64,000 bases of DNA from Acaudatibacter sp050729515 (GCA_050729515.1 JBOHLG010000016.1:1-64000); one strand, 5' to 3'. Shown: positions 50,826 to 62,363, numbered from the stretch's first letter. Notes: generated from the sequence alone by a model not told the origin. Translations and numbers: made by a program.

Positions 50826-52152
50826 ATGGCCATCGAGGCGACGGCGATGGGCGCGGCGAGAAGACAGGGCGGCCTTCTCAAGGTCCTGGGCCTCGCCTTC
50901 GGCCTTTCGATCACCGTCGGCTCGATGATCGGGGGAGGCATCCTGCGCGGCCCAGGCCCAGTCGCCGCCCACCTCGCCGCGCCGGCGCTGGTCCTCGCCC
51001 TGTGGCTCGCCGGAGGCGTCCACTCGGCGCTGGAGTGCAACCTCGTCGCCGAGCTCTCCACCGCTTTTCCGCGAGCCGGAGGAAGCTATGTTTACGCCGA
51101 GCGCGCCTTTGGACGCCTGGGAGGCCTCGCCGTCGGCTGGGCCGATTGGGTCTCCAATTCCGCCTCGATCGCGGCCCTCGGCTTCGCGCTCGCCGAATTC
51201 GCCGGCGCGCTTTCTCCCTGGATCAAGGGACATGTCGCGCCGACCGCCATGGTCATGGAGGCGCTCCTTTTCGTCTTGAGTGCGTTCGGCGTGCGCGAGG
51301 GAGCGTGGTTCCAGAACCTGGTGACGCTCGCCAAATTCGTCGCCCTGGCCCTGCTCGTCCTCGCCGCCCTCGCCCTCCTTCCAGCCGTCTCCTCGACCGG
51401 ATCGGGGCGCGCCGCGGGGCTGGCGGGCGGTCTCGCCGGCGGCATCCTCGCCTATCAGCTGATCGTCGGGGCCTACACGGGCTGGAACTCACCGGCCTAT
51501 TTCGCCGAAGAGACTCGCGATCCCGGCCGCGCCATTCCGCGCTCGATGTTTGCGAGCGTGGCGGCGGTCGCCATCCTCTATGTCGCGATCAACGGCGCAC
51601 TCGTGCGCGGCCTGCCTTTTCCACGCTTGGCGGCGAGCGACCTGCCTCTGGCCGATCTTTCGGCGAGGCTCATCGGTCCGGCCGGGGCGACGGTCTTCAC
51701 CTTGATCGCCATCGCGGCGGTCGCAAGCTGCCTCAACGGTACGATCATGCTCACCCCGAGAATCATCTTCGCGCTCGCGCGGGATCGGCTGTTTCCCGCC
51801 TTGGGTTCGGTGGTCAACCGCGGCGGGACGCCGGTCCTCTCCTTGGCCGCGACCGGCCTTATTTCACTCATATTCACCGCGACCGGCAGCTTCGAGACCG
51901 CCTTCCGCCTGCTCGGGCTCTTCACCGTCCTTATCAACGTGGTGATGAACCTCGCGCTCTTTCGCCTGCGCGCGGCCCGGCCAGATGTCGAACGGCCGTT
52001 TCGAGCCTGGCTCTTCCCCTACGCCCCGCTCCTTGCTCTCGTGCTCGACCTTGGGCTCGTCGGGGCCTTCGCCTGGGCCGATCCGAAGGGAGCGCTCTGG
52101 GGCGCGTTGCTTCTCCTGGGCGCGATTCCAGTCTGGATGCTGATGCGGTTTT

Positions 52153-52181
<29 letters not shown>
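50826..52181 (+). CDS. APC family amino acid permease
   Basis: A 451-residue transporter with about twelve helices. TM1 holds SITVGSMIGGGILRGPG, the unwound substrate-binding GxGI-type region, and later VGAYTGWNSPAYFAEETRDP matches the eukaryotic-like LAT/APC subgroup (TM6-7 with EE). ATG 50826 follows AGGAG at six bases. It is divergent from the aminotransferase across ~200 bases containing a hairpin-like CCCCGCC...GGGGGTGAGCGG element. Its 3' end overlaps the convergent secA gene by 29 bases. Confidence 0.88.
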
Positions 52182-54918
<2,737 letters not shown>

Positions 54919-55048
54919 AGGGGGTGGACGCGTCCGCTTGCGGCCTTCGCCTTCTCGCCTGACCGCGCGTCCGGCGCGTGCGAGACTTAGGAAGCGCCCG
55001 GCGCCCTGTCAACGCGACGCGGAGCCGCCGCCAAGCCTAGTGTCCCGA

Positions 55049-55666
55049 TCAGGCGCTGGCGGCGACGCTCGGCCGCTCCTTCACCTTCTCGAACCAGGCC
55101 GACAGATGGGTGTTGGCGGGATCGAGCTTCTGGCCGACCTGGGCGCCGAAATCGAGAAACGAAAAGAGCAGGATGTCGGCAAGCGTGAAGCGGTCGCCGA
55201 CCACGAACGACCGGCCCGCCATCTGCCTGTCGAGCCAGGCGAGCTTGTCCCGCGCCATCGCCTTCAGCCCCTCGGCCGCTTCGGGCAGGCAGCGGATGCG
55301 ATCCTTGAAAAGCGCAAGACCCTCGGAGAAGCGAAAGCCGTTGGCCATAGGCTCGAGGACGCCCAGATCGATGCGCCTCGTCCACATGCGGGTCTCGGCG
55401 CGCTGCATGGGCGTTTCGCCGATGAGGGCAGGGGAGGGATGAAGCTCCTCGAGGTATTCGCAGATGGCGGTGATCTCGGCCAGCATCAGCCCCTCGTCGG
55501 TCTCCAGGGTCGGTGAGGTGCCGGAAGGATTCTTGGAAAGGTAGGGCTCCTTCCTGTTCTCGCCGGCCATCAGGTCCACTTGCGCGCGTGGGATATCGAG
55601 GCCCTTTTCGGCGATGAACATTTTCACCACTCTGGGATTGGGTCCGATGGAGGTGTGCAGCTTCAT
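55049..55666 (-). CDS. Glutathione S-transferase family protein
   Basis: A 205-residue GST. The N-terminal thioredoxin-like domain has HTSIGPNPRVVKMFIAEKG and the glutathione-binding SPTLETDEG, LAEITAICEYLEE; the C-terminal helical domain ends with RFTLADILLFSFLDFG and its N-capping box. A Ser at the catalytic position (TSIGPN) suggests a Ser- or Cys-lacking class with peroxidase or conjugating activity. ATG 55666 is the natural start. The gene lies between secA and the parvulin lipoprotein, which face away from each other in many relatives, so it is likely a local insertion. Confidence 0.9.
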   Translation of the reverse strand: MKLHTSIGPNPRVVKMFIAEKGLDIPRAQVDLMAGENRKEPYLSKNPSGTSPTLETDEGLMLAEITAICEYLEELHPSPALIGETPMQRAETRMWTRRIDLGVLEPMANGFRFSEGLALFKDRIRCLPEAAEGLKAMARDKLAWLDRQMAGRSFVVGDRFTLADILLFSFLDFGAQVGQKLDPANTHLSAWFEKVKERPSVAASA

Positions 55667-55735
55667 GGCGATTTGCCTTCCTTTTTCCCAGAGGCGCGCC
55701 ACGATCGAGGCGCCGCCGCGACGCGGACGACTAGG

Positions 55736-56716
55736 ATGCGGCGGGCTGTGAAGGCAAGACTCACCCCACGGAACGCGCTCCCCGTTGCGGGCGTGATCTT
55801 CGCCGTGGGCCTCATGGCGTCCTGCGCACGACAAGGGCGCCAGGGAGGCGGGACGGGCGATTCCCCGGTGGCCAAGGTGGAGGGCTCGACGGTCTGGGCC
55901 TCGGACGTGCGCCGAGAGGCGGCGGCTGAAGGCTTCATCGCCAGCGGCGAGCCGCTCGCCAGTTCTTCTCCCGTCTTCCATCAGGTGCTGGACGAGATCG
56001 AGGACGAACGGCTCCTCGCCGACGACGCCCTCAGACGCAAGCTGGATCACGCGCCCGAGGCGCGCCGGCGCCTCTTCGCGGCCCGCGAACGGGTCCTCGC
56101 CGACCTGGCGCTCGAAAAGGCGATCTCCGGCGCGGTGAGCCCACGAGCGGTCCAGGGACTCTACGCCGCCATGCTGGATGCGACGCCGCCGCAATCGGTG
56201 GTCCAGCTGAGGCAGATCGTGCTTCCCAGCCAGAGCGCGGCTCAGGGCGTGCGGCGGCGCCTCGCCTCCGGCGCCTCCTTCTCGGCAATGGCCACGGAAC
56301 AATCGCAGGATGCGGCCACGCGGGGTTCTGGCGGCGAGCTCCCGCCGTTCCGATCCGACGACCTGTCTTCGGAATACGCCCGTCCTCTCAGAGGCGCCCG
56401 CACCGGCGAGATCGTCGGTCCATTCAAGACCTCGGCGGGGTGGGTGATCGTGAAGGTCGATTCGATCAGCCCCGCGCCGCCGCCCAACTTCCAGGCAGCC
56501 AGGGGAAGGATCATCCGCTTCCTCACCTACGACCGCGTGAAGGATCTCGTCCTCGACCTACGCAAACAAGGCAAGGTACAAACCCTTATCGCGCCTTTGC
56601 CGAACGCCGCCGGGCCGAACGCCGCCAGGTCCAACCCCACCGGGCCGAACGCCGCCGGAGCGAATCCCGCCGCGGCGAACGCGACGCGCTTCGACCTCAA
56701 AGGGGAGAAAGAGTGA
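55736..56716 (+). CDS. Parvulin-type peptidyl-prolyl isomerase lipoprotein
   Basis: A 326-residue exported protein. The lipobox is LMASC in a signal peptide beginning near RLTPRNALPVAG. The N-terminal SurA-like helices are followed by a PpiC domain (VVQLRQIVLPSQSAAQ, FSAMATEQSQDAATRGSGGE, VGPFKTSAGWVIVKV). It should assist folding of exported proteins. The C-terminus carries six five-residue repeats of an xNxxG/R kind (56600-56689) that look like a flexible linker. The stop overlaps the argJ start. Conservation beside secA and argJ supports a Sec-export folding role. Confidence 0.88.
   Translation: MRRAVKARLTPRNALPVAGVIFAVGLMASCARQGRQGGGTGDSPVAKVEGSTVWASDVRREAAAEGFIASGEPLASSSPVFHQVLDEIEDERLLADDALRRKLDHAPEARRRLFAARERVLADLALEKAISGAVSPRAVQGLYAAMLDATPPQSVVQLRQIVLPSQSAAQGVRRRLASGASFSAMATEQSQDAATRGSGGELPPFRSDDLSSEYARPLRGARTGEIVGPFKTSAGWVIVKVDSISPAPPPNFQAARGRIIRFLTYDRVKDLVLDLRKQGKVQTLIAPLPNAAGPNAARSNPTGPNAAGANPAAANATRFDLKGEKE
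56600..56689 (+). repeat. Six 15-bp tandem units encoding PNAAG-like pentapeptides
   Basis: Six units in frame translate as PNAAG, PNAAR, SNPTG, PNAAG, ANPAA and ANATR. Units 1, 2 and 4 are nearly identical in DNA (CCGAACGCCGCC plus a final codon). They sit in the C-terminal tail of the parvulin lipoprotein. Confidence 0.85.
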
Positions 56717-57963
56717 GCCAAACCACCTCGGAGACGATTTCGCCCCTCGCCTCGCCCTTTCCGGCTCTCGGCTCCCTCGCCGGCGCCGTCCTGGCGGCGG
56801 GGAGCGCCGGTCTCTACGGCCGAGCGCGCGACGACCTCCTCCTCATCCACTTCTGCCCAAAGACCGCCTGCGCCGGCGTCTTCACGCGCCATGGCGTCGG
56901 CTCGGCGCCGGTGGACTGGTCCAAGCGCGCCCTCGCCCGGGGCCGGGGCGACAATGTGCGGGCCCTGGTGATCAACGCCGGCTGCGCCAACTCCTTTACC
57001 GGCGAGAAGGGCGCCAAGGCGGCCCGCAAGGTCGCCGAGACCGCCGCGCGCCTGCTTGGTGTGAAATCCGGCGAGGTCCTCCTCGCCTCGACCGGCGTCA
57101 TCGGCGTGCTCCTCGAAGAGGCGAAGGTCTCCGCCGCCCTTGCTCCGCTCGCCGCCGACCTCGCCGCCGACCGCTGGCAGGCGGGGGCCAGGGCGATCAT
57201 GACCACCGACACCTTCCCCAAGGGCGCGTTTCGCCAAGCCCGCATCGAGGGGCGGGAGGTGAAGATCGCCGGCATCGCCAAGGGCTCGGGCATGGTTGCG
57301 CCGGATATGGCCACGACCCTGGCCTTTGTGGCGACCGATGCCGCCATCGCGCCGCGCGCGCTCCGCGACATGCTCTCACCCGCCGCCCAGGCGACTTTCA
57401 ATTCGATCACCGTCGATGGGGACCGCTCGACCAATGACACTCTGCTCGTCTTCGCCACCGGGGCGGCGGGCGGGGAGCGGATCGAGCGCGCGGGCGATGA
57501 CAGGCTCACCGAGTTCCGCGGCGCCCTGGAGGCGGTCCTCTTCGATCTCGCCACACAGGTCGTCCGCGATGGCGAGGGCGCCAGCAAGTTCATCAAGATC
57601 ACCGTGACCGGGGCGAAGACTCCCGCCTCGGCCAAGAGGATCGCCCGGTCGATCGCCGAGAGCCCGCTCGTCAAGACCGCATTCGCCGGCGAGGACGCCA
57701 ACTGGGGCCGGATCGTGATGGCGGTTGGCAAGGCGGACGAGCCGATCAAGCGCGAGAAGATCTCCATCGCCTTTGGGCCCCACTTCGCCGCCCGAAAGGG
57801 TCAGGTCGCTCCCGACTACTCCGAGGCTGATCTGGCCGGGTACATGCGGGGCGCCGAACTCGAGGTCGAGGTCGATGTCGGGGTCGGCCGCGCCAGCGCC
57901 GCGATGTGGACCTGCGATCTCACCAAGCGCTACGTGGAGATCAACGGCGATTACCGCTCCTGA
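56713..57963 (+). CDS. argJ: Bifunctional glutamate N-acetyltransferase / ornithine acetyltransferase
   Basis: A 416-residue ArgJ that self-cleaves at the ATT site in KGSGMVAPDMATTLAFVATD, generating a Thr nucleophile. Other signatures are INAGCANSFTGEKG, IMTTDTFPKGA, SITVDGDRSTNDTLL and the C-terminal DLTKRYVEINGDYRS. It carries out the acetyl-recycling step of arginine synthesis. The GTG at 56713 overlaps the parvulin stop (GTGA) and has GGGGAGAAAGA upstream. mutT follows 13 bases after the stop. Confidence 0.97.
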   Translation: MSQTTSETISPLASPFPALGSLAGAVLAAGSAGLYGRARDDLLLIHFCPKTACAGVFTRHGVGSAPVDWSKRALARGRGDNVRALVINAGCANSFTGEKGAKAARKVAETAARLLGVKSGEVLLASTGVIGVLLEEAKVSAALAPLAADLAADRWQAGARAIMTTDTFPKGAFRQARIEGREVKIAGIAKGSGMVAPDMATTLAFVATDAAIAPRALRDMLSPAAQATFNSITVDGDRSTNDTLLVFATGAAGGERIERAGDDRLTEFRGALEAVLFDLATQVVRDGEGASKFIKITVTGAKTPASAKRIARSIAESPLVKTAFAGEDANWGRIVMAVGKADEPIKREKISIAFGPHFAARKGQVAPDYSEADLAGYMRGAELEVEVDVGVGRASAAMWTCDLTKRYVEINGDYRS

Positions 57964-57976
57964 TCGGGCGCTCGGG

Positions 57977-58378
57977 ATGGGGAAGGTCGTCTTCGTCGCC
58001 GCCTGCGTCCTCATCGATCCGGACGGCCGCCTGCTGATCGGCAGGCGGGGACCGGGCAAGCCCTTCGAGGGCCTGTGGGAGTTTCCGGGCGGCAAGCTCG
58101 AGGCCGGCGAAACACCCGAAGCCTGCCTCATCCGAGAACTCGACGAGGAGCTCGGGATCGGGGTTGAGAGCGCGTGCCTGGCGCCCTTCGTCTTCGCAAG
58201 CCATCCGTACGAGGACTTCCACCTCGTCCTGATGCTCTACCTTTGTCGCCGCTGGAAGGGCCGTCCCGCCGCCCGTGAGCACGCCGCTCTCGCCTGGGTG
58301 CGGCCCGAGAAGCTGGCCGACCATCCGCTGCTCCCGGCCGACGAGCCCCTTGTCGCCTGGCTGCGCGACCTTCTCTGA
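57977..58378 (+). CDS. mutT: MutT-type 8-oxo-dGTP diphosphatase
   Basis: A 133-residue Nudix hydrolase with a complete Nudix box, GKLEAGETPEACLIRELDEE followed by LGI. Residues FEGLWEFPGG before it are typical of MutT, which removes 8-oxo-dGTP from the nucleotide pool. ATG 57977 directly follows the argJ stop, so the two are translated from one message. The paired argJ-mutT order is common in Alphaproteobacteria. Confidence 0.93.
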   Translation: MGKVVFVAACVLIDPDGRLLIGRRGPGKPFEGLWEFPGGKLEAGETPEACLIRELDEELGIGVESACLAPFVFASHPYEDFHLVLMLYLCRRWKGRPAAREHAALAWVRPEKLADHPLLPADEPLVAWLRDLL

Positions 58379-58398
58379 GCGGAGCGCCTCTTCGGATT

Positions 58399-59211
58399 TC
58401 AGGGCGCCCACCCGGTGAGGACGGCGATCTCGAACGTCGCCTCGATCCGACCGTCTTGGTCCGCGTGCCTTTCGCCATAGATTCGCTCGGCCGCCGCCAG
58501 CACCTTGCGGCTCAGCGGGGCGCGCGGCCGCTCGAAGAGGACGCTCGTTTCGGCCATGGCGCGCAGATCGGAGAGGAGCGGGACGAGGGCCGGATAACGC
58601 ACCCTGGTCTTGTCGAGATCGACCACCGAGGAATGAAATCCGGCCCGTTGGAGGAGCGAGGGCGCGTCGCTCGGATGGAGGAGGGGCGAGACGCGCGGGC
58701 CGGCCCCGCCGCGAAGCTCCGCCTCCGCCTCGATCAGCGACCGACGCAGTTCGAAGAGAGTCTCGCCGCAGAAGAGAGCGGCGAGCATCAGGCCGCCGGG
58801 GTGAAGGGCGCGACGGATCTGGACGAGGCTGCCGATGAGGTCGTTGGCCCAGTGAAGGGAAAGGCCGCAGACGATGAGGTCTAGACGCGCCTCGCCCAAA
58901 GGAAGGCGCTCCTCGTCGGCGACGAGCCGCGGTCCGGCGGCTCGGCGGATCGCCTCGATCGAGAAGTCGCTTTGGACGAGAAGGCCGATCCGCTCCCTCG
59001 CCGGCGAACCGGCCAGGGCCTGGGCGAAGGCGCCGGAGCCCGCCGCCAGATCGAGAGCGAGAGGAAAGGCGCGCTCGGAGACGGCGATCCGGCCCACGAA
59101 GTCTTCGGCGACGCGCCGCCTCAGGAAGTGGGCGTCGGCCCCGGAGCGGGCGGCGCGGTCGAGCCGACGGCGGCGAAGTTCGCGATCGAAGAGGCGGGGC
59201 GGAGCATCCAT
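58399..59211 (-). CDS. SAM-dependent methyltransferase domain protein (NDUFAF5/BioC-like)
   Basis: A 270-residue class I methyltransferase. SAM-binding motif I is LDLAAGSGAFAQAL; DEERLPLGEARLDLIVCGLSLHW covers motifs II-III and LRRALHPGGLMLAALF follows. The N-terminal start PPRLFDRELRRRRLDRA matches the NDUFAF5-like family found beside comF, whose mitochondrial member hydroxylates NDUFS7. In bacteria it may act on a protein or on biotin precursors. It is divergent from comF with only 110 bases between the starts. Confidence 0.85.
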   Translation of the reverse strand: MDAPPRLFDRELRRRRLDRAARSGADAHFLRRRVAEDFVGRIAVSERAFPLALDLAAGSGAFAQALAGSPARERIGLLVQSDFSIEAIRRAAGPRLVADEERLPLGEARLDLIVCGLSLHWANDLIGSLVQIRRALHPGGLMLAALFCGETLFELRRSLIEAEAELRGGAGPRVSPLLHPSDAPSLLQRAGFHSSVVDLDKTRVRYPALVPLLSDLRAMAETSVLFERPRAPLSRKVLAAAERIYGERHADQDGRIEATFEIAVLTGWAP

Positions 59212-59321
59212 TTGGGTGTGAGATGGACTTGAAGCTCGCCGCTGACGAGGGATGCTCGGCGGGGGAGCTACTGCAATGGGCCCTCTCGTGCAAAAATCCC
59301 CTCAGGAAAGGGGAGCGGTTC

Positions 59322-60200
59322 ATGGCCGGACGGAACAGTCCAGAGCGCATCCCGCAGAAGTGGAAAATGCTTTTGAGAAAAGGATGCGCTCAAGACCTTG
59401 AATCGGGGGCATTTCCTCTCCGGCCAAACGATTCCGCCTGGTTGGGAAATGCACTGGCGCCGACGCTGCGGCGGGCGGCCTCGCGCACCCTGGACATCCT
59501 CCTCCCGCCCAGGCCCTTGGACGAGCGGCCGGCGTGGGCCCGGCCGATCCAGGGCTATGGCCTCCTGGCTGAGGCGTGGTGCGGAGTCGCCTTCATCGAT
59601 TGGCCGTTCTGCGAGATCTGCGGGGCGCCTCTCGACCATGCCCAGCCGGAGGGGCTGGGGTGCGCGGCCTGCCAGGCCCGTCGACCGGCCTTTGACCGGG
59701 CTCGAGCCGCGTGCCTCTACGATGCGCACTCTCGGGATCTCATTTTGCAGCTCAAGCACGCCGACCGGACCGATCTGGCGGGTCTCTTCGCCAAGTGGTT
59801 GGCGAGGGCCGCCAGAGATCTGCTCCCTGACTGCGAGGCGGTCGTGCCCGTGCCTCTGCATCCTTCCCGCCTCTTCGCCCGCCGCTACAATCAGGCCGCC
59901 GAGATCGCCAGGCCGCTCGCCCGATCCGCCTCGATCCCGTATCTCGCCGATGCGCTGCGGCGGGAGCGCGCGACCCCCAGCCAGGGCGGCCGGTCCCGAT
60001 CGGGGCGCAGGCGCAATGTCTCGGGCGCGTTCACGGCGGCGCGCGCCGATCGAATCCGAGGGCGAAAGCTCCTCCTCGTCGATGACGTGATCACGACCGG
60101 AGCGACGATCGAGGCCTGCGCCCGGGCCCTGAAGGCGGCTGGCGCGGCGAGGGTCGACGCGGTGGCGATCGCCCGCGTTCCTACCCTCGAAATGGGCTGA
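59322..60200 (+). CDS. comF: ComF family phosphoribosyltransferase-like protein with repeat-derived N-terminus
   Basis: A 292-residue ComF. The body from ~45 on is canonical: DILLPPRPLDER, the zinc ribbon CEICGAPLDH...CAACQAR, LKHADRTDLAG, PVPLHPSRLFARRYNQAAEIA and the PRPP loop LLLVDDVITTGATI. Members take up and process DNA in competence. The ATG at 59322 follows AGGAAAGGGGAG at six bases, a strong site. Codons ~8-45 are the 114-bp dispersed repeat (59342-59455) read in frame (KWKMLLRKGCAQDLESGAFP). Without the repeat the start would have to be TTG 59442 or a CTG. So the N-terminus is either an extension created by insertion or is not translated. Confidence 0.85.
   Translation: MAGRNSPERIPQKWKMLLRKGCAQDLESGAFPLRPNDSAWLGNALAPTLRRAASRTLDILLPPRPLDERPAWARPIQGYGLLAEAWCGVAFIDWPFCEICGAPLDHAQPEGLGCAACQARRPAFDRARAACLYDAHSRDLILQLKHADRTDLAGLFAKWLARAARDLLPDCEAVVPVPLHPSRLFARRYNQAAEIARPLARSASIPYLADALRRERATPSQGGRSRSGRRRNVSGAFTAARADRIRGRKLLLVDDVITTGATIEACARALKAAGAARVDAVAIARVPTLEMG
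59342..59455 (+). repeat. 114-bp dispersed repeat, copy 2
   Basis: Partner of 4773-4886, in opposite chromosomal orientation. It lies within the 5' end of comF, and both copies can be read in the same frame as QDLESGAFP-containing peptides. Starts AGAGCGCATCCC and ends GGGAAATGCACT. Confidence 0.85.
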
Positions 60201-60270
60201 TCCGCCGCCTGACGCTGAACGCGACTGGGCGCTCGCGCGTTCGAATCCGGTTCGAGCGAAAGGAGACGTC

Positions 60271-61149
60271 ATGGCCATCGGCAGGCCGACCTGGAGGGGG
60301 CATCTGAAGCTGTCGCTCGTCACCTGCCCGGTGGCGCTTTACAGCGGCACGGCGAGTTCCGGCGAGGTGCGCTTCCACCTCGTCAATCCCAAGACGAATA
60401 ACCGCATCAAGCTCGTCGCCACCGATCCCGACACCGGGCCGATCGACCGCTCCGATCTCGTCAAGGGCTATGAAGTGGAGCGCGGCCGATATGTTCTTCT
60501 CACCGAGGACGAGATCCGCCAGGTTCGACTGGAGAGCACCAAGACCATCGACATCGAACGGTTCGTGGCCAGCGAGGACATCGACCGGCTCTACTGGAAG
60601 GACCCGTATTTCCTGGTCCCCGACGGCAAGATGGCGGCCGAATCCTTCAGCGTCATCCGTGAGGCGATGCGCTCGGCCGGCGAGGTCGCCATGGGCCGGC
60701 TCGTCATGTCGACGCGCGAGCGGACGGTAGCGCTCGAGCCCAGGGACAGAGGCATCGTCGCCTATACCTTGCGGAGTCGCGACGAGGTGCGCGATCCGGC
60801 CGAGCTCTTCGCCTCGATTCCCGACGTCAAGGTCGATCCGGCCATGGTTCAGATCGCCCACAAGATCATCGAGCAGCAGGAAGGCGAATTCGATCCGGAT
60901 CAGCTGAAGGATCGCTACGAAGAGGCTCTGAAGGATCTGATCGCCAGCAAGGAGAAGGGAAAGAAACCGGTCTCCGTCGCCGAACCCGAAGACACCAACG
61001 TCGTCGACCTGATGGCCGCTCTTCGGGCCAGCCTGGCGCACGGTCCGGCCCGTGCGGGGTCATCGCGCCGAACCCCAGCTCGGCCGTCGGCCGGCCGCTC
61101 CACCCCCTCCAAGGCCAAGGGGGGCGAGCGCCGCCGCCGGGCGAGCTGA
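60271..61149 (+). CDS. ku: Non-homologous end-joining protein Ku
   Basis: A 292-residue bacterial Ku. The Ku core spans ~5-210 (RPTWRGHLKLSLVTCPVALY start, VRFHLVNPKTNNRIKL, GYEVERGRYVLLTEDE, DIERFVASEDIDRLYW). The C-terminus is Lys/Arg-rich (RTPARPSAGRST, GERRRRAS) and would contact DNA. Ku binds double-strand ends and recruits LigD; no ligD is in the window. It lies between comF and grxC, positions that adjoin in related genomes, so the Ku-hemerythrin pair looks inserted there. Confidence 0.96.
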   Translation: MAIGRPTWRGHLKLSLVTCPVALYSGTASSGEVRFHLVNPKTNNRIKLVATDPDTGPIDRSDLVKGYEVERGRYVLLTEDEIRQVRLESTKTIDIERFVASEDIDRLYWKDPYFLVPDGKMAAESFSVIREAMRSAGEVAMGRLVMSTRERTVALEPRDRGIVAYTLRSRDEVRDPAELFASIPDVKVDPAMVQIAHKIIEQQEGEFDPDQLKDRYEEALKDLIASKEKGKKPVSVAEPEDTNVVDLMAALRASLAHGPARAGSSRRTPARPSAGRSTPSKAKGGERRRRAS

Positions 61150-61235
61150 ATCCAAAGGTTTTCCCGCCTCAGCGCGGGAACCCGGATCGCCCCGGCGGCT
61201 TGCATATCGCGGGGCTCATCAACCGGAGGAATGCC

Positions 61236-61805
61236 ATGGCGACACGAACCAAGACCAAGTCCCAACGGAGCGCCGAGCGGAAATCCCGCGCCCGCTCCAG
61301 CGGCAAGGATGCGCTTTCGCTCCTCGAGAAGGACCACCGCGAGGTCCTCGGATGGTTCGAGCAGTACGACGACGCCGAGAGCGACAAGGAAAAGGCCGAG
61401 CTCGCCGAGAAGATCTGCCTGGCGCTCAAGGTCCACAGCCAGATCGAAGAGGAAATCTTCTATCCGGCCGTTCGCCGTGCGACGAAGGATGACGCCCTCG
61501 TCGATGAATCGGAGGTGGAACACGCCGGGGCCAAAGATCTGATCGCGCAGATCCAGGACATGAGCGTCGGGGAGAGGCTCTACGACGCCAAGATCACGGT
61601 CCTAGGTGAGCAGATCAAACATCACGTGCACGAGGAGGAGACCGAAATGTTCCCCGAGGCCCGCGACGCCGATCTCGATCTCAACGAACTGGGCGAACGG
61701 CTCGCCAGCCGCAAGCAGGAGCTCATGTCGAAGCTCGCCGGCCGCGGCGGAACGGCGCGCTCGCAGAGCGAGGAGAGCTGGCGCGATAAGAGACCGTCGG
61801 CCTGA
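61236..61805 (+). CDS. Hemerythrin HHE domain protein
   Basis: A 189-residue protein with the HHE iron-binding four-helix bundle: LLEKDHREVLGWF, KVHSQIEEEIFYP, EVEHAGAKDLI and KHHVHEEETEMFP, giving the His/Glu ligands for a diiron site. Basic N-terminus (TRTKTKSQRSAERKSRARSS) may bind nucleic acid or be a linker. It could sense O2, NO or iron. ATG 61236 follows CGGAGGA at the best spacing; the ATG five bases upstream is in another frame. It sits 86 bases after ku and in the same direction, as often seen in soil Alphaproteobacteria. Confidence 0.9.
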   Translation: MATRTKTKSQRSAERKSRARSSGKDALSLLEKDHREVLGWFEQYDDAESDKEKAELAEKICLALKVHSQIEEEIFYPAVRRATKDDALVDESEVEHAGAKDLIAQIQDMSVGERLYDAKITVLGEQIKHHVHEEETEMFPEARDADLDLNELGERLASRKQELMSKLAGRGGTARSQSEESWRDKRPSA

Positions 61806-61943
61806 CCTGAAGAGGGCGGGGCGGGCGAAGACGCCTCGAGTCTCCATCGCGTTTGCGGCAAACCAGTCGCCGGTGCGCGGGCGCATCGGGGCGCCCATAT
61901 GCGCCTTGCCAATTCTGGCCCTCGCTGAGAAGTAGTCGCCCCG

Positions 61944-62201
61944 ATGGCCCGCGTCACCATCTACACCCGTCCGTTCTGCGGCTATTGCGCCAGAGCGATG
62001 GCGCTCCTCTCCAGCAAGGGCGCCGAGGTCACCGAGATCGAGGCCGGATTTGACCCTGGCAAACGGACTGAAATGATCCGACGCTCCTCCGGCGCCTCGA
62101 CCTTCCCGCAGGTCTTCATCGGCGAGGAACATATCGGAGGGTGCGAGGAGCTTCTGGCGCTCGAACGCGATGGCGCGCTCGACGCCAAGCTCGTGTCGTG
62201 A
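61944..62201 (+). CDS. grxC: Glutaredoxin 3 GrxC
   Basis: An 85-residue dithiol glutaredoxin with the CGYC active site at 12-15, the cis-Pro TFPQVFIGEEHIGG and the glutathione-binding GGCEEL. It reduces disulfides using glutathione. ATG 61944 is the only reasonable start. It begins the conserved run of grxC, nitrilase, DUF1178 and ubiG. Confidence 0.95.
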   Translation: MARVTIYTRPFCGYCARAMALLSSKGAEVTEIEAGFDPGKRTEMIRRSSGASTFPQVFIGEEHIGGCEELLALERDGALDAKLVS

Positions 62202-62280
62202 AATTGACGTTCGTCCACACTTCGGGGAGGCATCGGTGACGAACATCAAATTCTTAAACGACACTCGAATCATCGACTCG

Positions 62281-62355
62281 CTAGTGTCCTTGTCGGCTCC
62301 GACGCTCGGCCGGCGTTCGCCCCACGCGGATCGAACGCCGGAATCGGGACGCTAG
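62281..62355. repeat. Nested inverted repeat between grxC and nitrilase gene
   Basis: A perfect 10-bp stem CCGGCGTTCG (62310-62319) / CGAACGCCGG (62332-62341) with a 12-base loop, enclosed by imperfect outer arms CTAGTGTCC and GGACGCTAG. A CTAGTGTCCCGAT string also occurs near 55037. It could be a small palindromic element, a transcription terminator without a T-tract, or both. Confidence 0.55.
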
Positions 62356-62363
62356 ACCGCGCG

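Noticed and set aside
49301..51061. Long open frame continuing upstream of the P1 peptidase
   Set aside because: It is an Arg/Pro-rich shadow of the class III aminotransferase; the P1 peptidase begins at the overlapping TTG 49300.
56600..56689. Tandem repeats as a CRISPR-like array
   Set aside because: Units are 15 bp without spacers and are read in frame as part of a protein; no cas genes are present.
60271..61149. Ku as part of a phage-type (Gam-like) mobile element
   Set aside because: It has full-length bacterial Ku features and a basic tail, with no phage genes around; housekeeping-type end joining is simpler.
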